A stretch of DNA of 64,000 nt, from positions 6,413,501-6,477,500 of the forward strand of contig NZ_SAUN01000001.1 in assembly GCF_004011505.1 (NCBI RefSeq), written 5' to 3'. This DNA comes from Nonomuraea polychroma (lineage in GTDB: Bacteria > Actinomycetota > Actinomycetes > Streptosporangiales > Streptosporangiaceae). The position numbers and the translations under genes were made by a program. This document shows, in pieces, positions 7,775 to 16,400 of this stretch. Each line of letters starts with the position of its first letter. Position 1 is the first letter of the stretch. The notes beneath the pieces are model-generated. The model saw only the letters and a list, made by a program, of their open reading frames with translations, was not told where the DNA came from and ran no database searches.

Positions 7775-9589
7775 ATGTGGCGAACTCTGTCTGACGAGTC
7801 TCGCCAGGCCATTCGCGACCTGTGCGACAAGCATGGAGCCAGGCTCTACGACTACTGCCGCACGGAGCTCGCCGCGGGCGACGCCGAGCAAGCCGTCGCC
7901 GGCGCGCTGCTGACGGCGCACCTGTACGCCGACCGCGTCACGGACCTGGGCCTGCGCCGGCCCTGGTTGTACGGGCTGGCCAGGGCGCACCGCGCGATCG
8001 TGGCCAAGCCCGCCAGCATCGGCTCCTGGTCGCGTCCCGGCCGCATGTCGGAGCTGCTGCCCGAGGCCCTGCTGTCCCTGGATCGCCCTCAGCGCGAGCT
8101 GCTGGACCTGTCGGTGCGGCACGGGCTGTCCGACGCCGAGCTGGCCGTGATCTTCGAGCTGGACGCGGCCCGGGTGGGGGCGGTCGTGGCGCAGGCCGCG
8201 GCCGGCCTCGAAGGGTGGTTCGCCGCGATCATGGCCGCCCGGGGCCGCGACGGCTGCCCCGATCTGACGGCGCGGATGGCGGAGTGGGTCGCGGCCCCCG
8301 GCCGGCGGGCCAGGGCCAGGATCGGCCGCCACATCCAGTCCTGTTCGACCTGCCGGGCCGCGCCCAGGACCATGACGGCGGGCGCCCTGCTGCGCCGCCT
8401 GCCGATCACGACGGTGCCCGGCACGCTTCCCAGCCGGCTGGCGTCGGCGCAGCCGCTGCCCGGCGAGGGGCCGGTGTGGCGGGTGGACGGCTTTCCCGCG
8501 CAGGCTCGCCTGCTGGTCGAGCCCGGCCCCGCGGACACCGGCCCGATGGCGGCCGGCCCAGCGGATACCGGCCCCTTGGACGCCGGCCCCGCGAGGACCG
8601 GCCCAGCGGCGGTGCCTCCGGCCGCGGAGGCCACGCCGCACGTCCCGATCGCCGACCCCACGACGGCGAATCCGGGAGAGCCCTGGTCGGCGGCGGGCGC
8701 GGCTGCCGCCGACCAGGAGCACCTCGCCGCACGCCCGGTGCGCGGGCGGCATCCCTTCACGCCGCCGAGCCGCACCCGGGCCTTCCGCGGCGGCGCTCAC
8801 GGCGACAAGCTCGTCTACAGCGCGGCGCTGAAGGGCGAGAGCAACGGGTTCCACAAGCCGTCCGGCGAGATCATCCGGTACGGCGGGATCACCCTGAGCG
8901 GCGAGCTGGACGAGCTGCAGGGCCGGCAGTGGCAGGAGTACTGGCGCGACCGCGCCAACGACGACGATCCCGAGGCCGGGGCGCCCGTCAGGGCGGTGGT
9001 CAGGCTCGCTCTGATCTTCGGTGTGGGCCTGCTGGCGGCCGGGCTGGTGTGGGCGATGCTGAACGCCCGCGAGCACCCGGCCACGATCACCAAGGCCGCC
9101 TCGCAGACGAGCGTGCTGCTGGAGGAGCCCCGAGCTCCGTCTCGTTGGGTGGCGGAGGTCACCACGGCCGCCAAGGCCGGCCTGACGAGCGTGCCGAGGA
9201 AAGCGGATCTGCCCAGACCCGCGCCACCAGCGGCGCGGCTGTCGCCGGCGTCGGTGTGGCTGGGATCGCAGCGCACCGGGTCGTTCGCGCTGTCCTGCAC
9301 GGGACGCTGCGCCATCACCTCGGCGGTCGGCACGGACGGCATCGCGGTGTCGGGCACGCGGTTCCGGGTGCGGGAGCCGGTCACCCGGCCGGGCTGCGGC
9401 GAGCGGGCGACCGTGCGGCGCGGGAACGTCGTCCAGTGGGCCGGCGAGACCACCGGCGACGGCACCCGTACCGGTGGCACGACCACCGCGAAGGGCACCT
9501 TGGCCCTCTCCGTGACCTGGACCGTGGCCCAGGACAAGGGCGTGCGGCTGCTCGACGCGGACGGCGTGCGCTGGAGCAACTGCCGGTGA
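7775..9589 (+). CDS. sigma-like / zinc-finger / transmembrane fusion protein
   Basis: A 604-aa protein starting after AGGAGG with eight-base spacing. Residues 1-160 resemble the sigma-70 layout: a region-2-like helical block, then a region-4-like block LDRPQRELLDLSVRHGLSDA that would form an HTH. Residues about 186-193 hold HxxxCxxC (HIQSCSTC), the anti-sigma zinc-finger pattern. A linker follows with imperfect decapeptides of the type PADTGPMAAG, then one membrane segment at about 408-430 and a beta-rich exported-looking C-terminal domain with four cysteines that recalls BACON/Ig-like modules. One protein therefore combines parts of a sigma factor, its anti-sigma and a sensor. It follows the monooxygenase by 15 bases. 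Confidence 0.6.
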   Translation: MWRTLSDESRQAIRDLCDKHGARLYDYCRTELAAGDAEQAVAGALLTAHLYADRVTDLGLRRPWLYGLARAHRAIVAKPASIGSWSRPGRMSELLPEALLSLDRPQRELLDLSVRHGLSDAELAVIFELDAARVGAVVAQAAAGLEGWFAAIMAARGRDGCPDLTARMAEWVAAPGRRARARIGRHIQSCSTCRAAPRTMTAGALLRRLPITTVPGTLPSRLASAQPLPGEGPVWRVDGFPAQARLLVEPGPADTGPMAAGPADTGPLDAGPARTGPAAVPPAAEATPHVPIADPTTANPGEPWSAAGAAAADQEHLAARPVRGRHPFTPPSRTRAFRGGAHGDKLVYSAALKGESNGFHKPSGEIIRYGGITLSGELDELQGRQWQEYWRDRANDDDPEAGAPVRAVVRLALIFGVGLLAAGLVWAMLNAREHPATITKAASQTSVLLEEPRAPSRWVAEVTTAAKAGLTSVPRKADLPRPAPPAARLSPASVWLGSQRTGSFALSCTGRCAITSAVGTDGIAVSGTRFRVREPVTRPGCGERATVRRGNVVQWAGETTGDGTRTGGTTTAKGTLALSVTWTVAQDKGVRLLDADGVRWSNCR

Positions 9590-9628
9590 GGGGCCCCGGG
9601 CTCCGGAGAGCCCGAGGCCGCGGACGGT

Positions 9629-11551
9629 TTAGAAGAACTGGAACTCGGGTTCGGGCTTGGGCAGCTCGATCCGGTCGGGTCCGTGGAACCTGGCCTTGTC
9701 CTGCGGTACGTCGGCCAGCGGCGTGGTCAGCGCGAACGGCACGACGACACTGCTCTTGGCCAGATCGACGGTGACGTTGGCGCCGGTTCCGGCCTCGTCG
9801 CTGTAGGTGGCGTCGGTGCCCGCGATCACCAGGCCGATCCTGTGGCCCTTCTTGAAGATGTAGTCCTGCGGCAACGTCAGCCACTTGACCGTGCCGTACG
9901 TGCCGACGGGCAGCGGCGCGGCCTGGCTGAGCGAGTAACGGTTCTGCACGTCTATCCAGCCGCGGGCGACGATCTCCAGCGGGCGGGTGGCCACGTTGGT
10001 GACGACCTTCTTGTAGCAGGCGTCGTCGGCCGCGGTGCTCTCGCCGTAGCAGTCCTCCTCGGCGAGCGTGGTGATGCCCTGGCCGCGGCGCCAGTCGACG
10101 CGGGTGTCCTCGCCGAAGTCGACGAGCAGGGCGGTCAGGTTGGAGGTGGGCTTGTCGAGCTTGACCCGCAGGTCAGCGGTGGGCGTGCCGGACAGGCGCA
10201 GGTCGAGCGGGAGCGCGCCCGTGGTGAACGCCACCCGTCCCGCCTTGGGGGTGCCCACGTCGGCCACCATGTCGGTCTCGCTCATGGCCACGTCGGTGAA
10301 CGACGCGGTGCTGTCCTTGGCGGCGGGCTTGAGCCCGAGCGAGCCGTCGGGCGCCGGACGCAGCGTCGCCTTCATCGCGAACGGCGCCGGCCAGTCGCGC
10401 TGGCTGATCCACTTCGCCGGCCCGACCTCGACGTCGGCGCGGGGCTCCTGCATGATCCCGTTGCTGACGCCGTGCAGCCAGTGGTCGAACCAGCGGTGCA
10501 GGGTGTCCACCCAGACCCCTCTGCGGCCTTCGAAGTCGAACGGGTCCACGTGCTGGGTCTGGCCGACCCAGATCTTGCGCGGCACGTCCCGGTCGGCCAG
10601 GGCCTTCCACCAGACGGAGAAGTTGTCGGGCTTGACGTTGAGGTCGTTGACCGTGTGGATGACGAAGACGCTGGCCTTGACCTGGGAGGCGTCGCCGAGC
10701 AGGCCCTTGATGTAGTCGCGCTCGGCCCAGAACGGGTTGTAGTTGCCGGTGTCGTCACCGTCCTCGGCGTCCATCTTGTCGCGTACCGGCTGGCACTTGG
10801 CCTCGGGGTCGGTGTCGACGTAGTTGGCGAGCCAGGAGGCGTAGTCGTAGTTGTAGATCACGCCGTTCGAGCGCTGGTACTTGTACCAGGAGCTGATCGC
10901 CGAGATCGGCACGATGGTCTTCAGGCCCTCGACGCCGGTGGCGGCGACGGCGTTGGCCAGCGTGCCGTCGTACGACTTGCCGATCATGGCGGCGTTGCCG
11001 GTCGTCCAGTCGGCCACGGCCGGGGTGCCGTCGGCCTTGTACGCCTTGGCGCGGCCGTTCAGCCAGTCGATGACGGCCTTGCCGCCCAGCACGTCGGCCT
11101 TGCCACCGATGTCGGGGCAGCCCTCGGACTTGGTGGTGCCGAGCATGTCGACGTTGAGGACGGCGTAGCCGCGCGGGACGAAGTAGTTGTCATAGAAGAG
11201 GGGGAATTTCGCGACATTTCCGGCGGCGTCGTAGACCTTCCGCTCGCCTTCGTTGCCGCGGCCCGAGTTGTCGTAGTACGGGCTCTCGTCGATGATCACC
11301 GGCACCTTGAGCCCGGGACCGGACTCCTTGGGCCTGATGATGTCCACGCGGACCTTGTCGAGCTTGCCGTCCAGGTCGCTGTCGACGGTGGACTCGACGT
11401 ACACGTGTTCGCGGATCGCGTCCGCGTAGGAGAAGACCGGCTGCGTACGGTCGTTCTCGACGGTGATGGCAGGTCCGGCAGTGGCCTGCGCTGGGGTCGC
11501 GATCGCCAGGGTGAGGGCGACGGCGATGAGGGCCGGGCGTAATTGTGGCAC
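9629..11551 (-). CDS. secreted X-Pro dipeptidyl-peptidase / CocE-NonD family hydrolase (S15)
   Basis: Exported serine hydrolase of 640 aa. The signal peptide is residues 1-25 (ALIAVALTLAIATPAQATA). The alpha/beta-hydrolase core contains the nucleophile motif GKSYDG (Ser), an Asp in HTVNDLNVKP and a His in GQTQHVDPF, the catalytic triad of the S15 family. The C-terminal half is the jelly-roll domain typical of Xaa-Pro dipeptidyl-peptidases. These enzymes remove X-Pro dipeptides from peptides outside the cell. GTG at 11551 follows GGAGG by six bases; an upstream ATG would spoil the signal peptide. A divergent ADP-ribosylglycohydrolase starts 76 bases away. Confidence 0.85.
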   Translation of the reverse strand: MPQLRPALIAVALTLAIATPAQATAGPAITVENDRTQPVFSYADAIREHVYVESTVDSDLDGKLDKVRVDIIRPKESGPGLKVPVIIDESPYYDNSGRGNEGERKVYDAAGNVAKFPLFYDNYFVPRGYAVLNVDMLGTTKSEGCPDIGGKADVLGGKAVIDWLNGRAKAYKADGTPAVADWTTGNAAMIGKSYDGTLANAVAATGVEGLKTIVPISAISSWYKYQRSNGVIYNYDYASWLANYVDTDPEAKCQPVRDKMDAEDGDDTGNYNPFWAERDYIKGLLGDASQVKASVFVIHTVNDLNVKPDNFSVWWKALADRDVPRKIWVGQTQHVDPFDFEGRRGVWVDTLHRWFDHWLHGVSNGIMQEPRADVEVGPAKWISQRDWPAPFAMKATLRPAPDGSLGLKPAAKDSTASFTDVAMSETDMVADVGTPKAGRVAFTTGALPLDLRLSGTPTADLRVKLDKPTSNLTALLVDFGEDTRVDWRRGQGITTLAEEDCYGESTAADDACYKKVVTNVATRPLEIVARGWIDVQNRYSLSQAAPLPVGTYGTVKWLTLPQDYIFKKGHRIGLVIAGTDATYSDEAGTGANVTVDLAKSSVVVPFALTTPLADVPQDKARFHGPDRIELPKPEPEFQFF

Positions 11552-11626
11552 GCGTGACCTCCGTGCGAGTGAGCGAAAATACATGGCAATCTCTCAGACG
11601 GTTCCGGACCTGACAAGATCCGGGGT

Positions 11627-12655
11627 ATGGATGGTCAGGATCGAGTCCGGGGTTGCCTCCTCGGCGGCGCGATCGGTGACGCGCTCGGTGCGCCGATCGA
11701 GTTTCAATCGTTGCGGGAGATCCGCAAGCATCACGGCACGGACGGCATTTCCGGATATGTCGCCGATTGGCGCGGCAAGACCGGCCTTATCACCGACGAC
11801 ACCCAGATGACCCTCTTCACCGTCGAGGGTCTCGTCCGCGCCGATCACGCTAACGGATCACCGGCCGCAGGGGCTGGCGACGCGCCGGTTGTCGAGGCCG
11901 TGCGGGAGGCGTACCTGCGCTGGCTGGACACGCAGAGCCACCACGCTTCCCCGCCCGCCGATCTCCCCCACCGCACGGGGCGGCTGCGGGAGGAGGGCTG
12001 GCTCTACTCCCGCCGGGCGCCGGGCAACGCCTGCCTGTCGGGGCTGCACCGGCACTTCCCCGGTCCGGCGCCGCTGGGCGAGCCCGGGCCGGTCAACCCG
12101 GATTCGAAGGGCTGCGGGACCGTGATGCGCTCGGCCCCGTTCGGCCTGGTCCGGGCGGCGTCCGACCCCCGGGCCGCCTTCGAGACGGCGGCGGCGTGTG
12201 CGCAGATCACCCACGGCCATCCCACCGGCTATCTGGCGGCGGGGGCGTTCGCGGCGATCATCGCGTACCTGATGTCGGGCGAGGCCCTCGAACCCGCCGT
12301 GCACCGCGCGCTGGAGCTGCTGGCCGGCTACCCGGCGCACGAGGAGACCACGGCGGCGCTGCGCGCGGCGCTCGAGCTCGGTGGCCCGCCCTCACCCGAG
12401 CGGGTGGAGTCCCTGGGCGGCGCGTGGGTCGCCGAGGAGGCGCTGGCCATAGGCGTCTACTGCGCGCTGGCCGAGACCTCCGTCGAACGTGCGCTGCTGC
12501 TGTCGGTCAACCACTCCGGGGACAGCGACTCGACCGGCTCGGTGTGCGGCAACCTGCTGGGCACACTGCACGGCGCCGCCGCCCTGCCGCCCGCCTGGCT
12601 GCGTCCGCTCGAGGGCCGCGACACGATCGAGCGCCTGGCCGCCGAGCTGGCCTGA
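11627..12655 (+). CDS. ADP-ribosylglycohydrolase family protein
   Basis: Cytoplasmic enzyme of 342 aa in the DraG/ARH family, which removes ADP-ribose from arginine or other acceptors using two metal ions. The metal-binding motifs are present: GAIGDALGAPIEF near the N-terminus, LITDDTQMT (about residues 53-61) and NHSGDSDSTGSVCGN near the C-terminus, giving the usual Asp/Thr ligands. Length and order match the family. The FadR-type regulator starts 46 bases downstream on the same strand. No ADP-ribosyltransferase is seen in the window, so the target protein is unknown. Confidence 0.88.
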   Translation: MDGQDRVRGCLLGGAIGDALGAPIEFQSLREIRKHHGTDGISGYVADWRGKTGLITDDTQMTLFTVEGLVRADHANGSPAAGAGDAPVVEAVREAYLRWLDTQSHHASPPADLPHRTGRLREEGWLYSRRAPGNACLSGLHRHFPGPAPLGEPGPVNPDSKGCGTVMRSAPFGLVRAASDPRAAFETAAACAQITHGHPTGYLAAGAFAAIIAYLMSGEALEPAVHRALELLAGYPAHEETTAALRAALELGGPPSPERVESLGGAWVAEEALAIGVYCALAETSVERALLLSVNHSGDSDSTGSVCGNLLGTLHGAAALPPAWLRPLEGRDTIERLAAELA

Positions 12656-12701
12656 TCAGCGCTTAGGGTGGACTCCCCAGCCGAAATGGGAAGAGGATTG
12701 C

Positions 12702-13361
12702 ATGCGAAACGTCGCTCGGACCTCGCTCGTTGACGCCGCCATCGACGAGCTCCGCCGGGAGATCGCCCGCGGGGCGTGGCCCGTCGGCACGAAGATCCCG
12801 TCCGAGAGCCAGCTCGCCCAGAGCCTGGGCATGAGCCGGCTGTCCGTGCGCGAGGCGGTCCGGGTGCTGGCCCATGCCGGGCTGCTGCACACCCGGCAGG
12901 GCGACGGCACGTACGTGACCGCCACCGACGAGTCCAAGGTCGCGCTGCGCCGGCGGCTGGACACGGCGGCCGCCATGGACATCATCGACGTGCGCCGCGG
13001 GCTCGACCTCGTCGCGGCCCGCCTGGCGGCCGGCCGGCGCACCGAGGAGGACCTGGTCGCGCTGCGCGAGACGCTGGCCCGGCGGGACGCGGCGGGGCGG
13101 GCCGGCGATCTGGACGGCTACGCGGACGCGGACGTCGCCTTCCATGTGCTGGTGGCCGACGCGGCGCACAACGCGCTGCTTGCCGACCTCTACCGGAGCA
13201 TGAGCGACGCGCTGCGCGACAGTGTGCGGGATCAGGAGGAGGCGATGCTGGAGCCGGACACCTCGCACGGGGAGTTGCTGCGGGCAATCGAGGACGGGGA
13301 CCCGGCGCGGGCGGTCGCGGTGTCGGTCGCCATCTTGGACGCCCAGGAACGCGAGCTCTGA
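12702..13361 (+). CDS. FadR-subfamily GntR transcriptional regulator
   Basis: Regulator of 219 aa. Winged HTH at residues 10-75 with the GntR signature IPSESQLAQSLGMSRLSVRE, followed by an all-helical FCD domain (DADVAFHVLVADAAHNALL) whose Asp/His residues usually bind metal and an organic-acid ligand. ATG at 12702 has a weak AAGAGGA site. It follows the ADP-ribosylglycohydrolase in the same direction and precedes the giant membrane protein by 114 bases, so it may regulate either; the sequence does not decide. Confidence 0.85.
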   Translation: MRNVARTSLVDAAIDELRREIARGAWPVGTKIPSESQLAQSLGMSRLSVREAVRVLAHAGLLHTRQGDGTYVTATDESKVALRRRLDTAAAMDIIDVRRGLDLVAARLAAGRRTEEDLVALRETLARRDAAGRAGDLDGYADADVAFHVLVADAAHNALLADLYRSMSDALRDSVRDQEEAMLEPDTSHGELLRAIEDGDPARAVAVSVAILDAQEREL

Positions 13362-13475
13362 CGCCGCGCCCGCCGGCTTCTGTCACGAGCGCATAGCGGC
13401 TTTTCTGATTACCAGACAAAGCGTGATCTCGTGCGGCAAGGTCGTGAACGACCCGATCTTCGGGAGGTTCACCGC

Positions 13476-16400
13476 ATGGATGGGACGACGCCTACCTGTC
13501 CCGGCTGCGGCACCATGCTGCCCGGCCTCGACCCGGCTCTACCCGGCGCCCGCACCACCTCGCCCCGGCCCCGTACCGCCCCGCCAGGGCCCGACGCCGC
13601 CGTGCCGAGGAGCGGTGCTGCCCTGCCCGGCCGCCCGCTGCCTGCCGCCTGTCCCGAGTGCCGGCTGCTCCTGCGCGGCCCCGCCGCCGACGCCTATCTC
13701 GCCGCGGTGGCCGCGCTCACCGAGTGGGAGGAGCGCCGGGCGGCGCTGGTGACCCGCCGCGACGAGGCCCTCGCCGCCCTGCGCGCCGCCAGCCGAGCGC
13801 CCGCACCCGCCCACTTTGATCGGACGCGCGCCACAGACACCGGGACGCCGGCCACCGCCTCTGCGACCGGCACCACCACAACGAACGCCGCCACAACGCA
13901 CGCCGCCACAACGCACGCCGGCGCGCGGACCGACAAGGGCGCGCGGACCGGCACGGACGCTCGGCACGGCGCGGAAGCTCGGCACGGCGCGGAAGCGAGG
14001 GTCGAGACCGGTGGGAAGGCGCCACGGCGGGATCTGTCGCATCGGGCGGTGCAGAACCTGTTGCTGCTGCTCGGCGGCGTGCTCCTGTCGATCGCCGCCG
14101 TGGTGTTCACGCTGGTGAGCTGGCAGGTCCCCGCGCTGCGTGCGCTCATCCTGAGCGTGTTCACGCTCGCCGTGCTGGCCGCCCCCTGGCTGCTGGCCCG
14201 CCGCCGGCTGGTCGCGACCGCCGAGACCGTGGCCCTGGTCGGCCTCGTGCTGGTCCCTCTGGACGGCGTCGCGGTCATGCAGGTCTTCGACGGCGGCGGC
14301 TCATCCGGCGGGCCGGGCCTGGACCCGCTCTGGGGGTTGTCGCTCGGCGGTGCCGCGCTCGCCTTGGGCTGGGCACTGTACGGCTGGTGGGCCCCGCTGC
14401 GCCTGCCCACCCCGGTCGCGATCGTCCTGGCCCAGGTGCCGCTCCCGCTGGCCGGACTCGCCATGGAGGCGGAGGGCCACACCGGATCGGCCTGGTACCA
14501 CGCGGCGCTGATCGCGACCGCCGCCGTCGACCTGATCCTGTGGCAGTGGGCCCGCCGGACGCGAGCGGCCATCGAGTACGTGACCGCGGCCGTCGCGGGC
14601 TCCTTCGCCTGGCTCCTCGGCACAGGCCTGATCCTGCTCCAGGAGATCGGCGGCGGCGACCCCTGGTCCACGACGCCGCCGCCGGTCGCCGCCCTCATCC
14701 TGGCCGCCGCCTCCGTGGTGGCACTGCTCTGGGCTGCCTCGACACGCGGGCAGGCGGCACGCCAGCTGATCGCCACCTGCGGCTCTCTCGCCGCGATGGG
14801 CGCGATCTGCGTGGTGCCCGCGTCGCTGGTGCCCGCCTCCTGGCAGGCCGCCGTCACCGCGTACGGCGCGTGCCTCGTCCTCGCCGCCACGCTCACCTTC
14901 CCGGTACGGCTGCGCGACGGCATGCGTACCGGCGCCGTGCTGGCTCTGGTCGCCTCGGTCCTGTCGAAGGTGCCTGCCGTGGCCACGGCCGCGCTGGCGC
15001 CGTTGACCTGGCTGTCGTCGGTCTGGTCGGACGTGGGCGGCCTTGCCGCGAACGTGCTCGGGCCCGACGACTCCCTGTGGAACGACACGGCCGCCACCCC
15101 GCTGGTGATGGGTGCGGTGGCGCTGGCGGTGACCCTGGTGCCGTCCAGGGCTCAGACGTGGACCGCCGGGGTCCGCCGCACGGTCCGGCTGGAGTTCGTC
15201 TCGCTCGCCGTGCTGACGACCCCGGTGGCGACGGGCATGCCGTACGAGGCGGCGCTGGCGGTGCTCGTCGCCCTGGCCGGCGCGCTGCTCCTGACGGCCG
15301 CCCGGCAGACCGGCACGCCGGGGACGCTGACGCCGCACGGCCGGACTGCGCTGTGGCTGGGCGGGTATGTGGCCGTGCTGGCGATGTGCTGGGCGGTGGC
15401 CGATCGGGAGGCCACCATCGGGGTGGCGGCCGGGCTCATGCTGATTCTGGCGGCCGGTGCCGTCGCCGCCCGCCCGCAGGCGGTGCAGGCCGTGGGCGGC
15501 GCCGGGGCGACGCTGGCGGCGGGCCTGCTCGTCTGGGGGTTGTTCGAAAACCGGCCTGCGGCGGCGTTCGTGCTGCTCGGCGTCCGCGCGGCGACGCTGG
15601 TCGTGACGCGGCCGTCCCGCAAGCTGGCGGCCGCCGTCGTACGGGCGCGCCGCACCACCGTCACGCTCGCGCTCGGCTGCCTGGACCGGCTCACCAGGAC
15701 GGTCAAGCCGGGCGGGCGTACGGCGGTCGAGGCCGCGGCCGTGGCCGTGGGGTTGTTCACGCTCGCGCAGCAGGGCATGCGCGGTGAGCTGGTGTCGCTC
15801 GTGCTGGCGATCGGCGCGGTCCTGGCGGCGGCCTCGGCGTGGCGGCGGCCCAGGGGCCCGTGGCGCACGGCGGCGGCGATCGAGGCGTGCGTGCTGGCCG
15901 CACTCGCGCCCCTGGCGGTGAGCACGGCCGTCGTGCCGGCGCTCGTGGGCCCGTACCAATGGGTGACGCACGCGTGGGCGGGCGCCGCGGAAGGGGCCAG
16001 GCAGGCGCTCAGCCCTTCGGGTCCGTGGCAGGAGCAGCCCCTGTTGCTCCCCGTGCTGGTGCTGGCGGGCGCCGCCGGGACGCTCGCCGCCTGGGCACGC
16101 TGGGGGAGGCCGGCGGCGATGGGGGTGGCGAGGATCGTGTTCCCGCTGGCGGCCACGACGCTGCCGGTGGCGGCGGACCTGCCGTACTGGACGGCGCTGG
16201 CCTTCCTCGTCGCGCTCACGGCCGGGCTGGCGCTCTGGTCGGCGGTGAGCCGGTCGGCCGTGGGCAGCGCCGGGCTGTGGACGGCGACGCTGGCCGTCTC
16301 CTGGTCGCTGGCCGACCGTACGGCGACGCTCGCCGTGCTGGCGGCGATCGTGGTGACCGGCGTGTTCTGCGCGATCCGGGGCAAGGGCTCGCCGGTCACG

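Noticed and set aside
6539..9076. 845-codon minus-strand frame over the monooxygenase and sigma-like genes
   Set aside because: Same antisense composition, no domain or ribosome site, while the plus-strand genes have clear motifs.
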